In this document: one piece after another, positions 23,539-33,722 of the stretch
Position numbering within the stretch: position 1 is the first letter of the stretch
Layout of the letters: each line of letters starts with the position of its first letter
Assembly: GCA_002786065.1 (NCBI GenBank)
Contig: NHNY01000004.1
Span: 372,001 to 436,000 of the forward strand
Length of the DNA stretch: 64,000 nucleotides
Direction of reading: 5' to 3'
Source: Microcyclospora pomicola
Taxonomy: Eukaryota > Ascomycota > Dothideomycetes > Capnodiales
Position numbers and translations under genes: made by a program
Notes under the pieces: model-generated
Told to the model about the DNA's origin: nothing
The model's input: only the letters and a program-made list of their open reading frames with translations
Databases searched by the model: none

Positions 23539-23912
23539 ATGGGATGACGGCAGTGGTTTGAGGAGGTTAGTGGTCAGGAAAGATGGGGAGGGACAGAGCC
23601 CAGACACCACAAGAGTGAATACAGGTGTGAGGGGACGTGGACGATATGTTCTGCGAGTTCCATTTGTGTATATACAAGAAGCAATGCATCCTTCTTGAAC
23701 CTCATATCTCTCTTCGCATTGAGTCGTGAGCATAATGCGGGTCTCTGATTGGCTCGGCTCGTAGCCGCGAATTAACTGCGATTCTGCATGAGGCTCTTTT
23801 AAAAAGGTTCATATATGCCCTTGAATTGTGTAGATACACATCGCCGCCGAACATCTAGCATGAAATAAATGTCGAGTTCTGCAGTGCGGTAGAGAACAAT
23901 GCTGTCACGACC
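23539..23912. other. intergenic, no gene seen
   Basis: 374 bp between COX8 and ELP1; COX8 3' end and ELP1 promoter. Confidence 0.5.
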
Positions 23913-26900
23913 ATGCGTAACCTTCGTAACATCCGGCACCGGGCCATAACTTTCGACGGCTCTGCCCAACCTCTGACGGCCACCGCTTTCGCAGGCGATG
24001 AGCTCATATGTGCCTTTGGCCCCAGTGAAGCCCAACAGAGCATCACCTTAAAACGATTTCCTTCCAATGCTGTCACCCCAGAGGATGGCGAGACAATAAC
24101 CTCCTGGGATGCAGTCTCGCCGCACCCAGACCTGCCCACGGATCGCATCCTGGACCTGCACTGCTTCGCCGATTCACGCATCATTGCGCTCGTGCTGGAA
24201 GGCGGGGACATCGTGATCGTGCGCCAGGATGCGTTGCCCAACGAAGGCCTGATTGAGATTGTCGGCTCGGTCGATGCAGGCATCGAAGCCGCCACCTGGA
24301 GTCCCGACGAGGAGTTGCTGGCTATCGCCACCAAAGGCGACACGTTGCTGTTCATGACGCGCGAGTTCGACGGCTTGTCCAGTGTGACGCTCTCGGATGC
24401 GGATCTCACCGTCTCGGATCATGTCTCGGTCGGCTGGGGTAAGAAGGAGACGCAGTTCAAGGGTCGTGGTGCGGCAAAGGCGCTGCGTGATCCGACTGTG
24501 CCGGAGCAGTTTGACCAGGGCGTGGTGAGTGCCATCGATGATGGACGCTCGTCGATTTCGTGGAGAGGCGATGGGCAATTTGTTGCGCTCAACCGGATCG
24601 TGGAGACGGATCTGAAACGGCGGGTGATTCGTGTGTTCAGCCGCGAAGGTGTGCTGGAGAGTGTCAGTGAGCCTGTGGACGGACTCGAAGCCGCACTGAG
24701 CTGGAAGCCAAGCGGGCAGCTGTTGGCTGGTGTCCAGCGTTTGCCGGAAAGGATCGACGTGGTGTTCTTCGAAAGGAATGGTCTGCGACATGGAGAGTTC
24801 GACCTACGGCTCAGCCAGGAAGAACGCGAGACGATCGGCACTCACATCGATCTGAAGTGGAACGTAGACTCGACCGTGCTTGCCGTGGCTCTGGTCGATA
24901 GGATCCAACTCTGGACCATGGGGAACTACCATTACTATCTCAAGCAGGAAATCCGCATGAGCTCAGAAGCTGGGACTCGTGTTACATGGCACTCAGAAAA
25001 GCCTCTTCAGTTGATCGGTTCAACGAGAGAACAGGTGCGAAGCTTGAACTATACCTTCGCTGTTGCTCGTGGGTCCACTCTCCCGCCGCACGATCTCGGG
25101 CTAGTAGCTGTCATCGATGGCAGAACGCTCAAGGTAACGCCTCTTCGCAAAGCCAATGTCCCGCCACCGATGGCGTTCATCGAGCTTATGCTACCTGCCT
25201 CTGCCGTGGACGTGACATACGATCCCACCGGAACGCAGATGGCTGTCCTCCACTATGATCGAATCACTATCTGGACTTTCGACTTTGTCGCCAAGCCCGC
25301 CAAGCGCGCATCATTGAGAGGTTCATCTCTTGTATTCACGGAGATTGACAAGTCCTACCTCAAGTCAGCTTTCTGGCAACAGATTGCCTGGCTTCCCAAT
25401 AAAGGGACCAGCTGCGTCGCCTTAGTCGATCAGAAGGGCACCTCGAAGCTCTTGTCCTTTACGGATGGGTTGATGAACTTTAGCGAGCCGCATACCATGC
25501 CGGTGTCGTTATGTACTGGCCCTGATCGCGAGAGAGTGTTCTGCCAGGATCATCGAGGCTCGATTTACGACCTGCAGTCGGAGGGTTGCACAGCCACGGT
25601 ATCGAGCTCTTTGGCTACGTTGCCTGTAGCGTGCCCTGTTGCGGAAATTTGGTATGGTGGTGAAGGCGCCACGGTGGCATTCGGATTGACCGAGTCGGGG
25701 AGTCTTCATATCGCGCCTAGCATGCAGCAGAAAATACGGATACCTGGCTGCACATCTTTCCTGGTGACGGCTACACATCTGATTTATACTACAAGCCAAC
25801 ACTTACTCAAGTTTGTCCATCTCCATGCTGGCGAGCTTGAGATCCCTGCAGATGAACCAGAAAAGGACGAACGGTGTCGCAGCATCGAGAGAGGTGCAAA
25901 GCTGGTTACCGTCATGCCTAGCGCCTTTTCGTTGGTTTTACAGATGCCTCGAGGGAACCTTGAGACAATCTACCCGCGTGCATTGGTGCTGGCAGCGATA
26001 AGATCAAACGTCACTGATCGAGACTACAACAAGGCATTCTTGATTTGCAGGACGCACAGGGTAGATATGAACATCCTTCATGATTACGATCCTGTGCAAT
26101 TCATGCAGGATGTGGAGCTGTTCCTCAAACAGGTCAACAAAGCCGAATATGTTGATCTGTTCCTGAGCTCCTTGACGGAAGAGGACACTGCGCAAACGCT
26201 GTACAAGGAGACCATGGTCAAACCCGACAAGACGCCCGGTAACGGAGTTGGTGGACTTAATGGTCATGACGAAGCAGCAGGGCCTTCATCCAAGTCGAAG
26301 GTCAACAGAATCTGCGATGCATTCCTCCAAGTGCTGAATCGTACGCAGACAAGCCTACAGAACGTCATCACGGCACACGTGTGCAAGAACCCTCCAGCTT
26401 TAGAGGCTGGCTTGACTCTAGTATCGAAGCTGAAGAAAGAAGAGAAACAGGAAGATCTAGAGCAAGCCGTCGATCACATTTGCTTCCTGGCAGATGTCAA
26501 TCAATTGTATGAAACAGCTTTAGGATTATATGACCTAGATGTTGCACTTTTGGTTGCGCAACAGTCGCAGAAAGATCCTCGAGAATATCTCCCGTATCTC
26601 CAGGCTTTGCAGGAGAAAGAGCCTCTAAGACAGCGCTTCCACATTGACGATGATTTGAAGAGATATCGGAAAGCACTGACCCATCTTCATGCCTTGAACT
26701 CATTCGAAGAGCTGAAAGAGTACGTGGGTAAGCATGAGCTTTACGGCGCTGCGACCGACTTGTACAGATACGACAACGCTCGTCTCCGCGAGCTGATGCG
26801 GCTCAATGCCGAGTTCCTCAGTAGCCGGAACAGGTACAAGAACGCTGCTTTGGCATACGAGTTTATCGACGACCGCAAGGCTGCATATGATGCGTATAGA

Positions 26901-27860
26901 TCAGCTGGTATGTGGCGCGAGTCGCTTGCAACCGCGACGTTGTTGCCTGTGGATGATACGGTGCTTGCGGAGCTTGCCCAAGATCTTGCAAACGTCCAAG
27001 AAGAGTCTAAAGATTTCACTGCCGCTGCCACTATCTACCTAGATTATCTGAGCGACCTCGACACTGCGGTCAAGCTTCTCTGCAAGGGCTATCATTTTGC
27101 AGAGGGGATGCGCCTTGTTGGCAAGCATTGTCGACCAGATCTTCTCGCCAGCTTGGTTGACCCGGGTCTGATAGAAGGCTCCGCGTCTATGACGGAGCTT
27201 CTCTCGGAGATGAAATCGCAGCTACAGGCACAGATTCCTCGTCTTCGTGATCTGCGACAGAAGAAAGCTGATGACCCTATGGCATTTCTCGATGGGGGTG
27301 CTGCCGAGGGTGATGAAAGAGATGTCCCGGACAATATCTCGATTGCACCCACGGATGCTTCGACAATTGGTACCTTCATGACTCGGTACACCAACAACAC
27401 CACTGGCACCCTTGCCACCAATGCCACGCGCAAAACTTCGAAGAATCGTCGACGAGAAGAGCGAAAGCGTGCTCGCGGCAAGAAAGGCACGGTCTATGAA
27501 GAGGAGTATCTCATCAACTCCATCTCTCGCCTGATTGAACGACTCAACACTGTCAGCGAAGACGTGAGTCAATTATTAGAGGGTTTGATGCGTAGAGCGA
27601 TGCGTGAGCGTGCAGTCGCTGTCGATGCAGCAATGCGCGATGTACAGGAGGCGTGCCAGAATTGTATGACGGAGGTCTTTGGATCGTCGTCTTCAACTAA
27701 TGGCGCTCCGAATAGTAGCGATGCTGTTGATGGGAACAATGATGGCGCAGCGCGGCCGATGGGTGGGCAGGGCGTGCTATGGGATGCTTTAGCCTCGTCG
27801 GAGCAGAGGAAAGAGGCTCCTGTATTGAAGACGTTCGAACGACTATCTCTACTATCCTAG
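23913..27860 (+). CDS. ELP1: Elongator complex subunit 1 (Elp1/Iki3)
   Basis: Single exon, 1,315 aa, near the ~1,350 aa of yeast Elp1. The N terminus MRNLRNIRHRAI and two WD40 propellers fill about the first 750 residues (WSPDEELLAIATKGDTLLFM, SISWRGDGQFVALN and VTYDPTGTQMAVLHYDRITIW are blades). An alpha-helical TPR-like half follows (ICRTHRVDMNILHDYDP, YLPYLQALQEKEPLRQRFHID, AALAYEFIDDRKAAYDAYRS). A basic segment near residue 1,190 (RRREERKRARGKKG) matches the tRNA-binding linker of Elp1. Elongator modifies wobble uridines (cm5U) in cytoplasmic tRNAs; Elp1 is the scaffold and dimeriser. The stop lies 17 bp from the end of the converging acyltransferase gene. Confidence 0.95.
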   Translation: MRNLRNIRHRAITFDGSAQPLTATAFAGDELICAFGPSEAQQSITLKRFPSNAVTPEDGETITSWDAVSPHPDLPTDRILDLHCFADSRIIALVLEGGDIVIVRQDALPNEGLIEIVGSVDAGIEAATWSPDEELLAIATKGDTLLFMTREFDGLSSVTLSDADLTVSDHVSVGWGKKETQFKGRGAAKALRDPTVPEQFDQGVVSAIDDGRSSISWRGDGQFVALNRIVETDLKRRVIRVFSREGVLESVSEPVDGLEAALSWKPSGQLLAGVQRLPERIDVVFFERNGLRHGEFDLRLSQEERETIGTHIDLKWNVDSTVLAVALVDRIQLWTMGNYHYYLKQEIRMSSEAGTRVTWHSEKPLQLIGSTREQVRSLNYTFAVARGSTLPPHDLGLVAVIDGRTLKVTPLRKANVPPPMAFIELMLPASAVDVTYDPTGTQMAVLHYDRITIWTFDFVAKPAKRASLRGSSLVFTEIDKSYLKSAFWQQIAWLPNKGTSCVALVDQKGTSKLLSFTDGLMNFSEPHTMPVSLCTGPDRERVFCQDHRGSIYDLQSEGCTATVSSSLATLPVACPVAEIWYGGEGATVAFGLTESGSLHIAPSMQQKIRIPGCTSFLVTATHLIYTTSQHLLKFVHLHAGELEIPADEPEKDERCRSIERGAKLVTVMPSAFSLVLQMPRGNLETIYPRALVLAAIRSNVTDRDYNKAFLICRTHRVDMNILHDYDPVQFMQDVELFLKQVNKAEYVDLFLSSLTEEDTAQTLYKETMVKPDKTPGNGVGGLNGHDEAAGPSSKSKVNRICDAFLQVLNRTQTSLQNVITAHVCKNPPALEAGLTLVSKLKKEEKQEDLEQAVDHICFLADVNQLYETALGLYDLDVALLVAQQSQKDPREYLPYLQALQEKEPLRQRFHIDDDLKRYRKALTHLHALNSFEELKEYVGKHELYGAATDLYRYDNARLRELMRLNAEFLSSRNRYKNAALAYEFIDDRKAAYDAYRSAGMWRESLATATLLPVDDTVLAELAQDLANVQEESKDFTAAATIYLDYLSDLDTAVKLLCKGYHFAEGMRLVGKHCRPDLLASLVDPGLIEGSASMTELLSEMKSQLQAQIPRLRDLRQKKADDPMAFLDGGAAEGDERDVPDNISIAPTDASTIGTFMTRYTNNTTGTLATNATRKTSKNRRREERKRARGKKGTVYEEEYLINSISRLIERLNTVSEDVSQLLEGLMRRAMRERAVAVDAAMRDVQEACQNCMTEVFGSSSSTNGAPNSSDAVDGNNDGAARPMGGQGVLWDALASSEQRKEAPVLKTFERLSLLS

Positions 27861-27877
27861 GCCGGACTTCAAAGATC

Positions 27878-29010
27878 TCAAAATGACAACTCAATGGTCT
27901 CCTCGGCCTCCGTGGGTCTACCTACTCGAACCGTTGCAGTCTTGGCCGTAAGATCCATGACGATGTTGAACAGTGTCTGCGAATCTGTCTTTCCATCGAC
28001 TTGTCTGCGACAGATAGCACCTGGGTAATTTGCTTCGTCCTCGAACAGCCCTGAAATCTGCTGCTTGCTCACGCCATCATTTGGTGAGGTGGATAGCGCC
28101 GCAACAAGTTCACGGATTCGCCCAAGTCGAAATTCCGAATCGCCTAGCCAGTCTCCTCCGTTTGCCACTGGGCCGCCCGCGGGTCGGTCGACGAAGTGGT
28201 TCGTATGCAGCACTTGACCTGCGGGATTCATCTCCAGCTTTTCTAGACCTTCCGACGTCCACTCTAGCCCGATGCCGCCGGTAGCATCAGCGACAAGCAT
28301 GTGGCATGATGTCGCGACGCCGTGCGCCTCCAGCCTCGCCATCGCCTCCTCTCGACTGCGGCTATCCAGTACCAAGCGCAGTCCCACATGGCATGGCAGC
28401 CGCTCAGGATCCGCTCCATGCTGCCGAATCGCATTGAGGCACACACCCACCCCTGCATCGTTGAACCCGATCTTCCCAATCAGCCCCGCCTCCGTGACCA
28501 TCTTCACGCGCGGCCTCCCATCCGCCGCCTCAATCGCGAGCAAGACGAGATTCTCCTGCTGCGCCGGCTCCCAGTCCCAGTTCTGTGCCAGCCAGCTCGC
28601 GCGCGGTGTCTGCCAGCTCAGCGCTGTGCAGCCATCGGAAAACATGCCGAAGGTGATTTCCGTCCGCACGTTGATGGCCAGAATGTCCGCTTCGGAGCGC
28701 CCGCAGCCCTCTGCGATGCCCGCGATCTCCTTTAAATACTGCGGGAACTTGGCTTGGAGGCAGGGTCTAAAGCGCAGCGCATGCGTGCAGACTTCCGGCC
28801 ATGACAGCTTGGTCGAGCGCTGGAACAGATCGGTGTAAAAGGTGATGCTGCGTGTGATCTGTAGCTTGGCTTGACTGCCATGGGTGTGGCCGATCTAGGA
28901 GTGTTGTGATCAGCAAAAGATACATAATGGTGAAGAGGCATGCTGCGTATGTATGTTTGATGAAAGTCGCGTACCTCAAAGGGAGTGCCTTTACATTCGA
29001 TGCGTAGCAT
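27878..29010 (-). CDS. acyl-CoA:6-aminopenicillanic acid acyltransferase-like (peptidase C45)
   Basis: Two exons, complement(join(27878..28894,28975..29010)), 350 aa (Penicillium enzyme 357). Exon 1 gives MLRIECKGTPFE and exon 2 begins IGHTHGSQAK, the usual family start. FSDGCTALSW holds Gly100-Cys101, the site where this Ntn-hydrolase family cuts itself to expose the N-terminal Cys nucleophile. WLAQNWDWE, GLIGKIGFNDAGVGVCLN, and HTNHFVD further on are other family blocks. No peroxisomal PTS1 is visible; the C terminus is ETIELSF. Relatives occur widely in fungi that make no penicillin, and no ACV synthetase or IPN synthase gene is present here, so the true substrate is unknown; some relatives act on N-acyl amino acids or peptides. 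Confidence 0.9.
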
Positions 29011-29571
29011 TGTCGTCGCTTCTGCGCTTGCTATAATTCTATCTCGGGTAAAGTATCCGCAATAGACTAGAAGAATCGACGTCTACTCGAATTCTATATC
29101 GGCTTGAAGCTTCTTTCCTTGCGTAGTTGTGCTCTGCTCGCAAGTGAGGATCATAGCCCAGGTTGGGGTTGCTGACGAGGTCCATGAAGACCCATAGCTC
29201 CCGCACGGCGAGCTCCCCAAGTGACGTTGTCTGCGATAGATCCACTCTTCAGAGCCCTAGATTTGGGGGAATCTTGACCTACGGAGTGTTGGCGCACCAC
29301 TTCGCACATGCATGAAGGTCGCAAACGGACATTCCCTCAGGTACATGCGATACACAGTAATAAGTCCCTACTCATATTGGCCAGAATAAAATGCTTTGAT
29401 CATTATTTGTACAATACGGTAGATTCCCCCAAGAACACCTAAGAGCGCCTCCGCTATGTCTCCGCCCGCCAGTTGATGGGGCGTCCACGAAATCCTGTCA
29501 GCAAAATTGTTCGTCGGTTCATCTGGTCTTGTAGCATCCATTTCAATGCAATTGCTTGCCGCAGCGTTGGA
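29011..29571. other. intergenic, one inverted repeat
   Basis: 561 bp between the acyltransferase start and the NEM1 stop. Holds a 12-bp inverted repeat (29263-29274 and 29421-29432). A 68-codon minus-strand frame at 29039-29245 looks slightly protein-like but starts at GTG and is unsupported. Confidence 0.45.
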
Positions 29572-31105
29572 TCAGGCTTGTTGCGCTTGGCCCTGCCGTA
29601 GCGCAAGAAGAGCTCTGACATCGGTGACATATTGCAGCCCCTCCAAAAATGGGACGAGATGCAAGAGGTCGTTGTCGGTGGGATCGCTGATCCAGCCTTC
29701 GATGGGGATGGCATTGTCTGGAAGAGTTCGGGTCAGCACTGAGCGTGTGGATCTGCTGCGCGTGGATTGTCTTACCTTCGTGAAAGATGTACGACATGGG
29801 CGAGTTGTCCAGAATCATGACCTGACTGAGATCGGGTTCTACCTGCGCCAAGTCTTTGATGTATGCGCCATTTCGGAACGTGCAATGCTGTCGGTAGTAC
29901 CGCCCAGAGAAATACTTGTGCTCGCGTTCCACCCAATCTATCACGGGATCGGCATATTCCTGCACGGAAGCTGTGAACACGATTAACTTGTACCATTTGC
30001 AGATTTTCCGCAGGAACTCGTGGCACCCTGGTCTTTCATGCACATAGTAGAGAATCGGAATTCCCGGGCCAATCTGCGCGCCAGATGCTGATACCGGACC
30101 GCTCAGGCGTACTTCGACCATGTGACCGGTCGACATACGTCCTCCTTTCGCCATTGAATGGATTAGTGTCTCGTCAAGATCAATGATGAGAGTCTTCTTC
30201 GGTGTATCTGAAAGGGAGGGCAGGGTTGTGTAGGATGCTTGCCTGCGCGGTACAAGAGGCCTTGGGGGTGCCGGGGCACGCGGATAACGTGTGAGCTTAG
30301 CCGTTACAGCAGCGGAAGAGGGTGACTTGAGCGAGCCAGCGACTCTTGCGATGTCATGCGGATCCGCGGACTTTTTATGCTGCGCTCTTTGCGACTTGCG
30401 TTTTCGCAGTGCCTCGTCGTTATGTAACAATTGGACACGTCCACCCTTCTTGGTCTGCAAACCTTCGCCGCCCTGTTGAGCAGCGGCCGTTCTGGATCGT
30501 GTGCGTTTGGCAGGACTGTCGGAATGCTCGGCGTCTGAAGATGCGGCTGAAGTCGTCGCTGAAGCGTTCTCGTCTAGTGATGATGCATGTTCCCCCCGCG
30601 TGCGCCGTTGTATCGAGTGCTTGCCTTCATGTTTCTCACTTCTCGACTCTGCCCCTGACTCAACGCTGTTGCCTGCTCTTCGCCGTCGACGTCCGAATAA
30701 GCCCTTGAGGCTTTTCAGCGGCATCACTGCGGAGAAGCGACCCTCTCCATCGTAGAAAGAGGCGATAACATATCGTACAGGTGCGGTAACGACCGTGAAA
30801 ACGATCGAGACCCCACTTAGGACAGCTTGGGCGAAGCGTCTAGGCATGTCCCATATCCGGTAGCCAGGTCGCGGTTTCAGCGTCTCCGGGGCGCCATGGG
30901 AGACCAGCAGCGACGTCTTCTCGTCGATGCCCACATCTTCATTCTCACTCTTACTGTCCTCTTCCCCGAGCTTTTCCGAGACAAGATCAAGCTCGTTCTG
31001 CGTGTCAGATAGAGTATGCACCCGCGCGGCGGAGCTCGTCCTAGACCGAGGGGGTGTGTCCGGAGGTGTAGCAGTCAACCTCGAGACGATATTGAGACTG
31101 TTCAT
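29572..31105 (-). CDS. NEM1: Nem1-type phosphatase (Nem1-Spo7)
   Basis: Two exons, complement(join(29572..29717,29776..31105)), 491 aa. Nem1 is the catalytic part of the ER/nuclear-envelope phosphatase that activates the lipin Pah1, controlling phospholipid versus triacylglycerol synthesis and nuclear shape. Seen: a membrane region near residues 94-117 (VLSGVSIVFTVVTAPVRYVI), a long charged disordered linker, and the FCP/SCP-like domain from KKTLIIDLDETLIHS (DxDxT at 309-313) through YYVHERPGCHEFL, KLIVFTASVQEYADPVID, YRQHCTFRNGAYIKDLAQV and MILDNSP. The 58-nt intron splits a codon and exon 2 restores DNAIPIEGWISDPTDNDLL, a fixed end of the family. The start ATG gives MNSLNIVSRL. Confidence 0.93.
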
Positions 31106-31738
31106 GGCCCTAGCATGCCATCGAATCGTAGGTGATACAGGTTCCAATCCTGTCCGGAATCCTCTCCTGGCTGTATTGAACCTGTGGAGAGAACGATACG
31201 ATGTGCTCGTCAGTACCTAGCTGCCGAGGCTCCCACAGATGGAATGTGCTATGGCAGGATGGTTCGGATCGCAGCACCTGGAAACTTGGACTACACAGTC
31301 ATGCGATCTCGAAACAACAAGAATGAGGCAAAGCGCTGTGGTGTTGCTGCGGTCGCGAATGATGTGGTTGTTCCCAGCTACAGCGAATGCATGTACTGTA
31401 TATATCGAGACGACGGAGCTGTGGCTGGCGCATGGCCCGATCCCAAAGTGGGGCCCAGGTCTTTTGAAACATCGTCTGCAGCCAACACATTTCCCCATTG
31501 AGCTGTGAAGTATCAAAGACCCAGATCGGGATACCACACAATCCATTCGACTTCGATTCAGGACTGTCCGAAAGAACACCGTATTTGCCAGTTGGCACAG
31601 ACCGTCGAAGCGGACTATACGGCGTGGTCGGAGTGCAGAACAGAGTATAACGACGACATTTTGCTCAACTGACTCACAATACGGAACGCCAACAGAGCCT
31701 GGCGATATTCATTCGCGCACGTCAAAATAATACACAAG
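31106..31738. other. shared promoter region of NEM1 and GCD7
   Basis: 633 bp between divergent starts. No gene recognised; short frames overlap on both strands. Confidence 0.5.
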
Positions 31739-33163
31739 ATGCCGTCCACGACCATGTATCCGACGCCGTCGCTCTCCACATTTCTCAAATCTCTCAAGAC
31801 AAATGATATCGAGACATCAGTCGAGCTTTTTGTCTCATTGCTGAAACGCCGCCAAATACGCAATTCACGGCCATGCGCGATTGCCACTGCGCAATTATTG
31901 CTTCGTGTAGTGGCACAGGATCGTACGCGTGATGCCCAGACGCTCATCAACCGCGTTCGTCAGGTCGGGCGACGTCTAGTGGGCGCTCAACCGCGTGAAC
32001 TGGCAGTCGGCAATGTGATCCGGCGGATTTTGGGAATTGTGCGCGAGGTGACGGAGAGAGATCAAGATCAGAGCGTGCTCAGTGACGGTAGTGTCACTCC
32101 AGCACTGAAGAAGAGCTCTCGCTCGTTCGATCGGGTGTCAGAGCTCGCTTCACCCCATTCAAGCTCATCGCATGTCAGCTCACTACATGGCGCCTTTTCT
32201 CCAAGTTTCTCAGGGTCCCTGTCTCTTGATGGAATGCAGAACCCGGTGCAAAGACCAGGACTCCCCGGCTCAACAACTTCTCTATTCAACATCCTTCAGA
32301 CGCCAATGGGCACGCCACCTCTGGGCACTACCTCTCCTGCTGGCAAAGTCCCTCCTCGAAAGGATATAGTGGAATCAACGGAGAAACTCGACATCAAAGC
32401 GGAGGTCATCGATGGCATTAAAGAGTTGCTTGATGAGCTCGAAATCGTCGATACGCAGATCGCTGAATTTGCGTTGGACCACATTCACAGCAATGAGATC
32501 ATCCTCACGCATACCTCTTCACAGACAGTACAAAAGTTCCTCATGAACGCGGCGCGCAAACGCAAGTTCACCGTAATTCATGCGGAAGCATATCCCAACG
32601 ACCACGAGAGTACTCACGATGTGATTGTCAATGGTGGCAAGAAGTCGACACAAGAAGCTGAAGATGACGGGGACGAGCGATGGAAGCCCCTGACAGCAAT
32701 GGGTATCACAGTGATCCTGATCCCTGACTCGGCGGTCTTCGCACTCATGTCGCGTATCAACAAGGTCATTCTTGCCCCACACACGGTCCTCGCCAATGGA
32801 AGTCTTCTGGCAGCAGCTGGCGCGGCGACGATCGCCGCTGTCGCTCACTCTCATCGGGTACCCGTGGTTGTGCTCAGTGGAGTCTACAAGCTTTCGCCCG
32901 TCTACCCGTTCGACACCGAGGAAGTGATCGAATACGGTGATCCCAGCAAGGTGGTCCCGTTCCACGACGGCGAGTTCATGGACAACGTAGACATCGTCAA
33001 TCCGCTCTACGATTGGGTGGCTGCAGATATGGTGGATCTGTACATCACGAACCTCGGGGGCTGCGCGCCGAGTTTTTTGTATCGTATCGTGGCTGATCAC
33101 TATCGAAGTGAGGATGTCGATTTATCCTCTACTAAGCCCACGGCGGCCGCTATAAAGGCGTGA
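31739..33163 (+). CDS. GCD7: translation initiation factor eIF2B subunit beta
   Basis: Single exon, 474 aa. eIF2B exchanges GDP for GTP on eIF2; the beta subunit belongs to the regulatory alpha/beta/delta core that senses phosphorylated eIF2. The N-terminal helical region (LSTFLKSLKTNDIETSVELF, ATAQLLLRVVAQ, VGNVIRRILGIVREVTE) is followed by a Ser/Pro-rich insertion, about residues 100-205, with no counterpart in the core fold. The Rossmann-like domain carries DHIHSNEIILTHTSSQTVQ, KFTVIHAEAYPN, NKVILAPHTVLANGSLLA and VVLSGVYKLSPVYPFD. The end GGCAPSFLYRIVADHYRSED fits beta rather than alpha or delta. Confidence 0.9.
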   Translation: MPSTTMYPTPSLSTFLKSLKTNDIETSVELFVSLLKRRQIRNSRPCAIATAQLLLRVVAQDRTRDAQTLINRVRQVGRRLVGAQPRELAVGNVIRRILGIVREVTERDQDQSVLSDGSVTPALKKSSRSFDRVSELASPHSSSSHVSSLHGAFSPSFSGSLSLDGMQNPVQRPGLPGSTTSLFNILQTPMGTPPLGTTSPAGKVPPRKDIVESTEKLDIKAEVIDGIKELLDELEIVDTQIAEFALDHIHSNEIILTHTSSQTVQKFLMNAARKRKFTVIHAEAYPNDHESTHDVIVNGGKKSTQEAEDDGDERWKPLTAMGITVILIPDSAVFALMSRINKVILAPHTVLANGSLLAAAGAATIAAVAHSHRVPVVVLSGVYKLSPVYPFDTEEVIEYGDPSKVVPFHDGEFMDNVDIVNPLYDWVAADMVDLYITNLGGCAPSFLYRIVADHYRSEDVDLSSTKPTAAAIKA

Positions 33164-33722
33164 TGAAGGGGTCTCGTCTAGCTTAGCATCGACTGCTTCA
33201 ATGTGAAGACAAACATGAAATCTAAACATGAATTCCAACGTACTGCATACGTCTGTAACGAGCAGGGACATTCAAATATCCATGCGGCATGACAAAGAGC
33301 GTGAGTTTCAGCATGAGATTCGAACACGTCTGCTATAGCAAATTGCCTGGATATCAAGCATTAGTTGTACAACCACCCCATCCTTTGCCATCAATGTTCA
33401 TGAATCTGGAGCAGTGGCATTGAAGTCACAGACTCGAGCTCGAGAAAGCATTGCACGTGACCGTCACTTCACGACATGAATTTGAGCTTGCCGCATCGTG
33501 AACCATTCACGTCGTACTCTTCACGAACCTCATACTGTATGTGAGAATGAGCTGCAGTGAACTTGCATTTGAAGGTCTCAGCAGAGTCGTATGGACGCTA
33601 TGTCTTGGATGACACCTTGAACCACATCGTAAACATTTCCAGCGCAAGTCTTTCTACTTCCCTTCCATACACCACACCTTGCATCAGTATCCCTCGAGAG
33701 AAAGCATACGACGAGCATCACC
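33164..33722. other. intergenic, no gene seen
   Basis: 559 bp with the GCD7 3' end and the ALG14 promoter. Nothing recognised. Confidence 0.5.

Noticed and set aside
27878-29010. Idea that this marks a penicillin biosynthesis cluster
   Set aside because: No ACV synthetase or isopenicillin N synthase in the window; neighbours are ELP1 and NEM1.
29039-29245. 68-codon minus-strand frame with protein-like residues (GELAVRELWVFMDLVSNPNL)
   Set aside because: Starts at GTG, has no family match, and the adjacent acyltransferase already has its canonical N terminus.
31137-31153. tRNA T-arm-like sequence (ACAGG TTCCAAT CCTGT)
   Set aside because: No matching acceptor, D or anticodon arm upstream; it lies just 5' of the NEM1 start codon.
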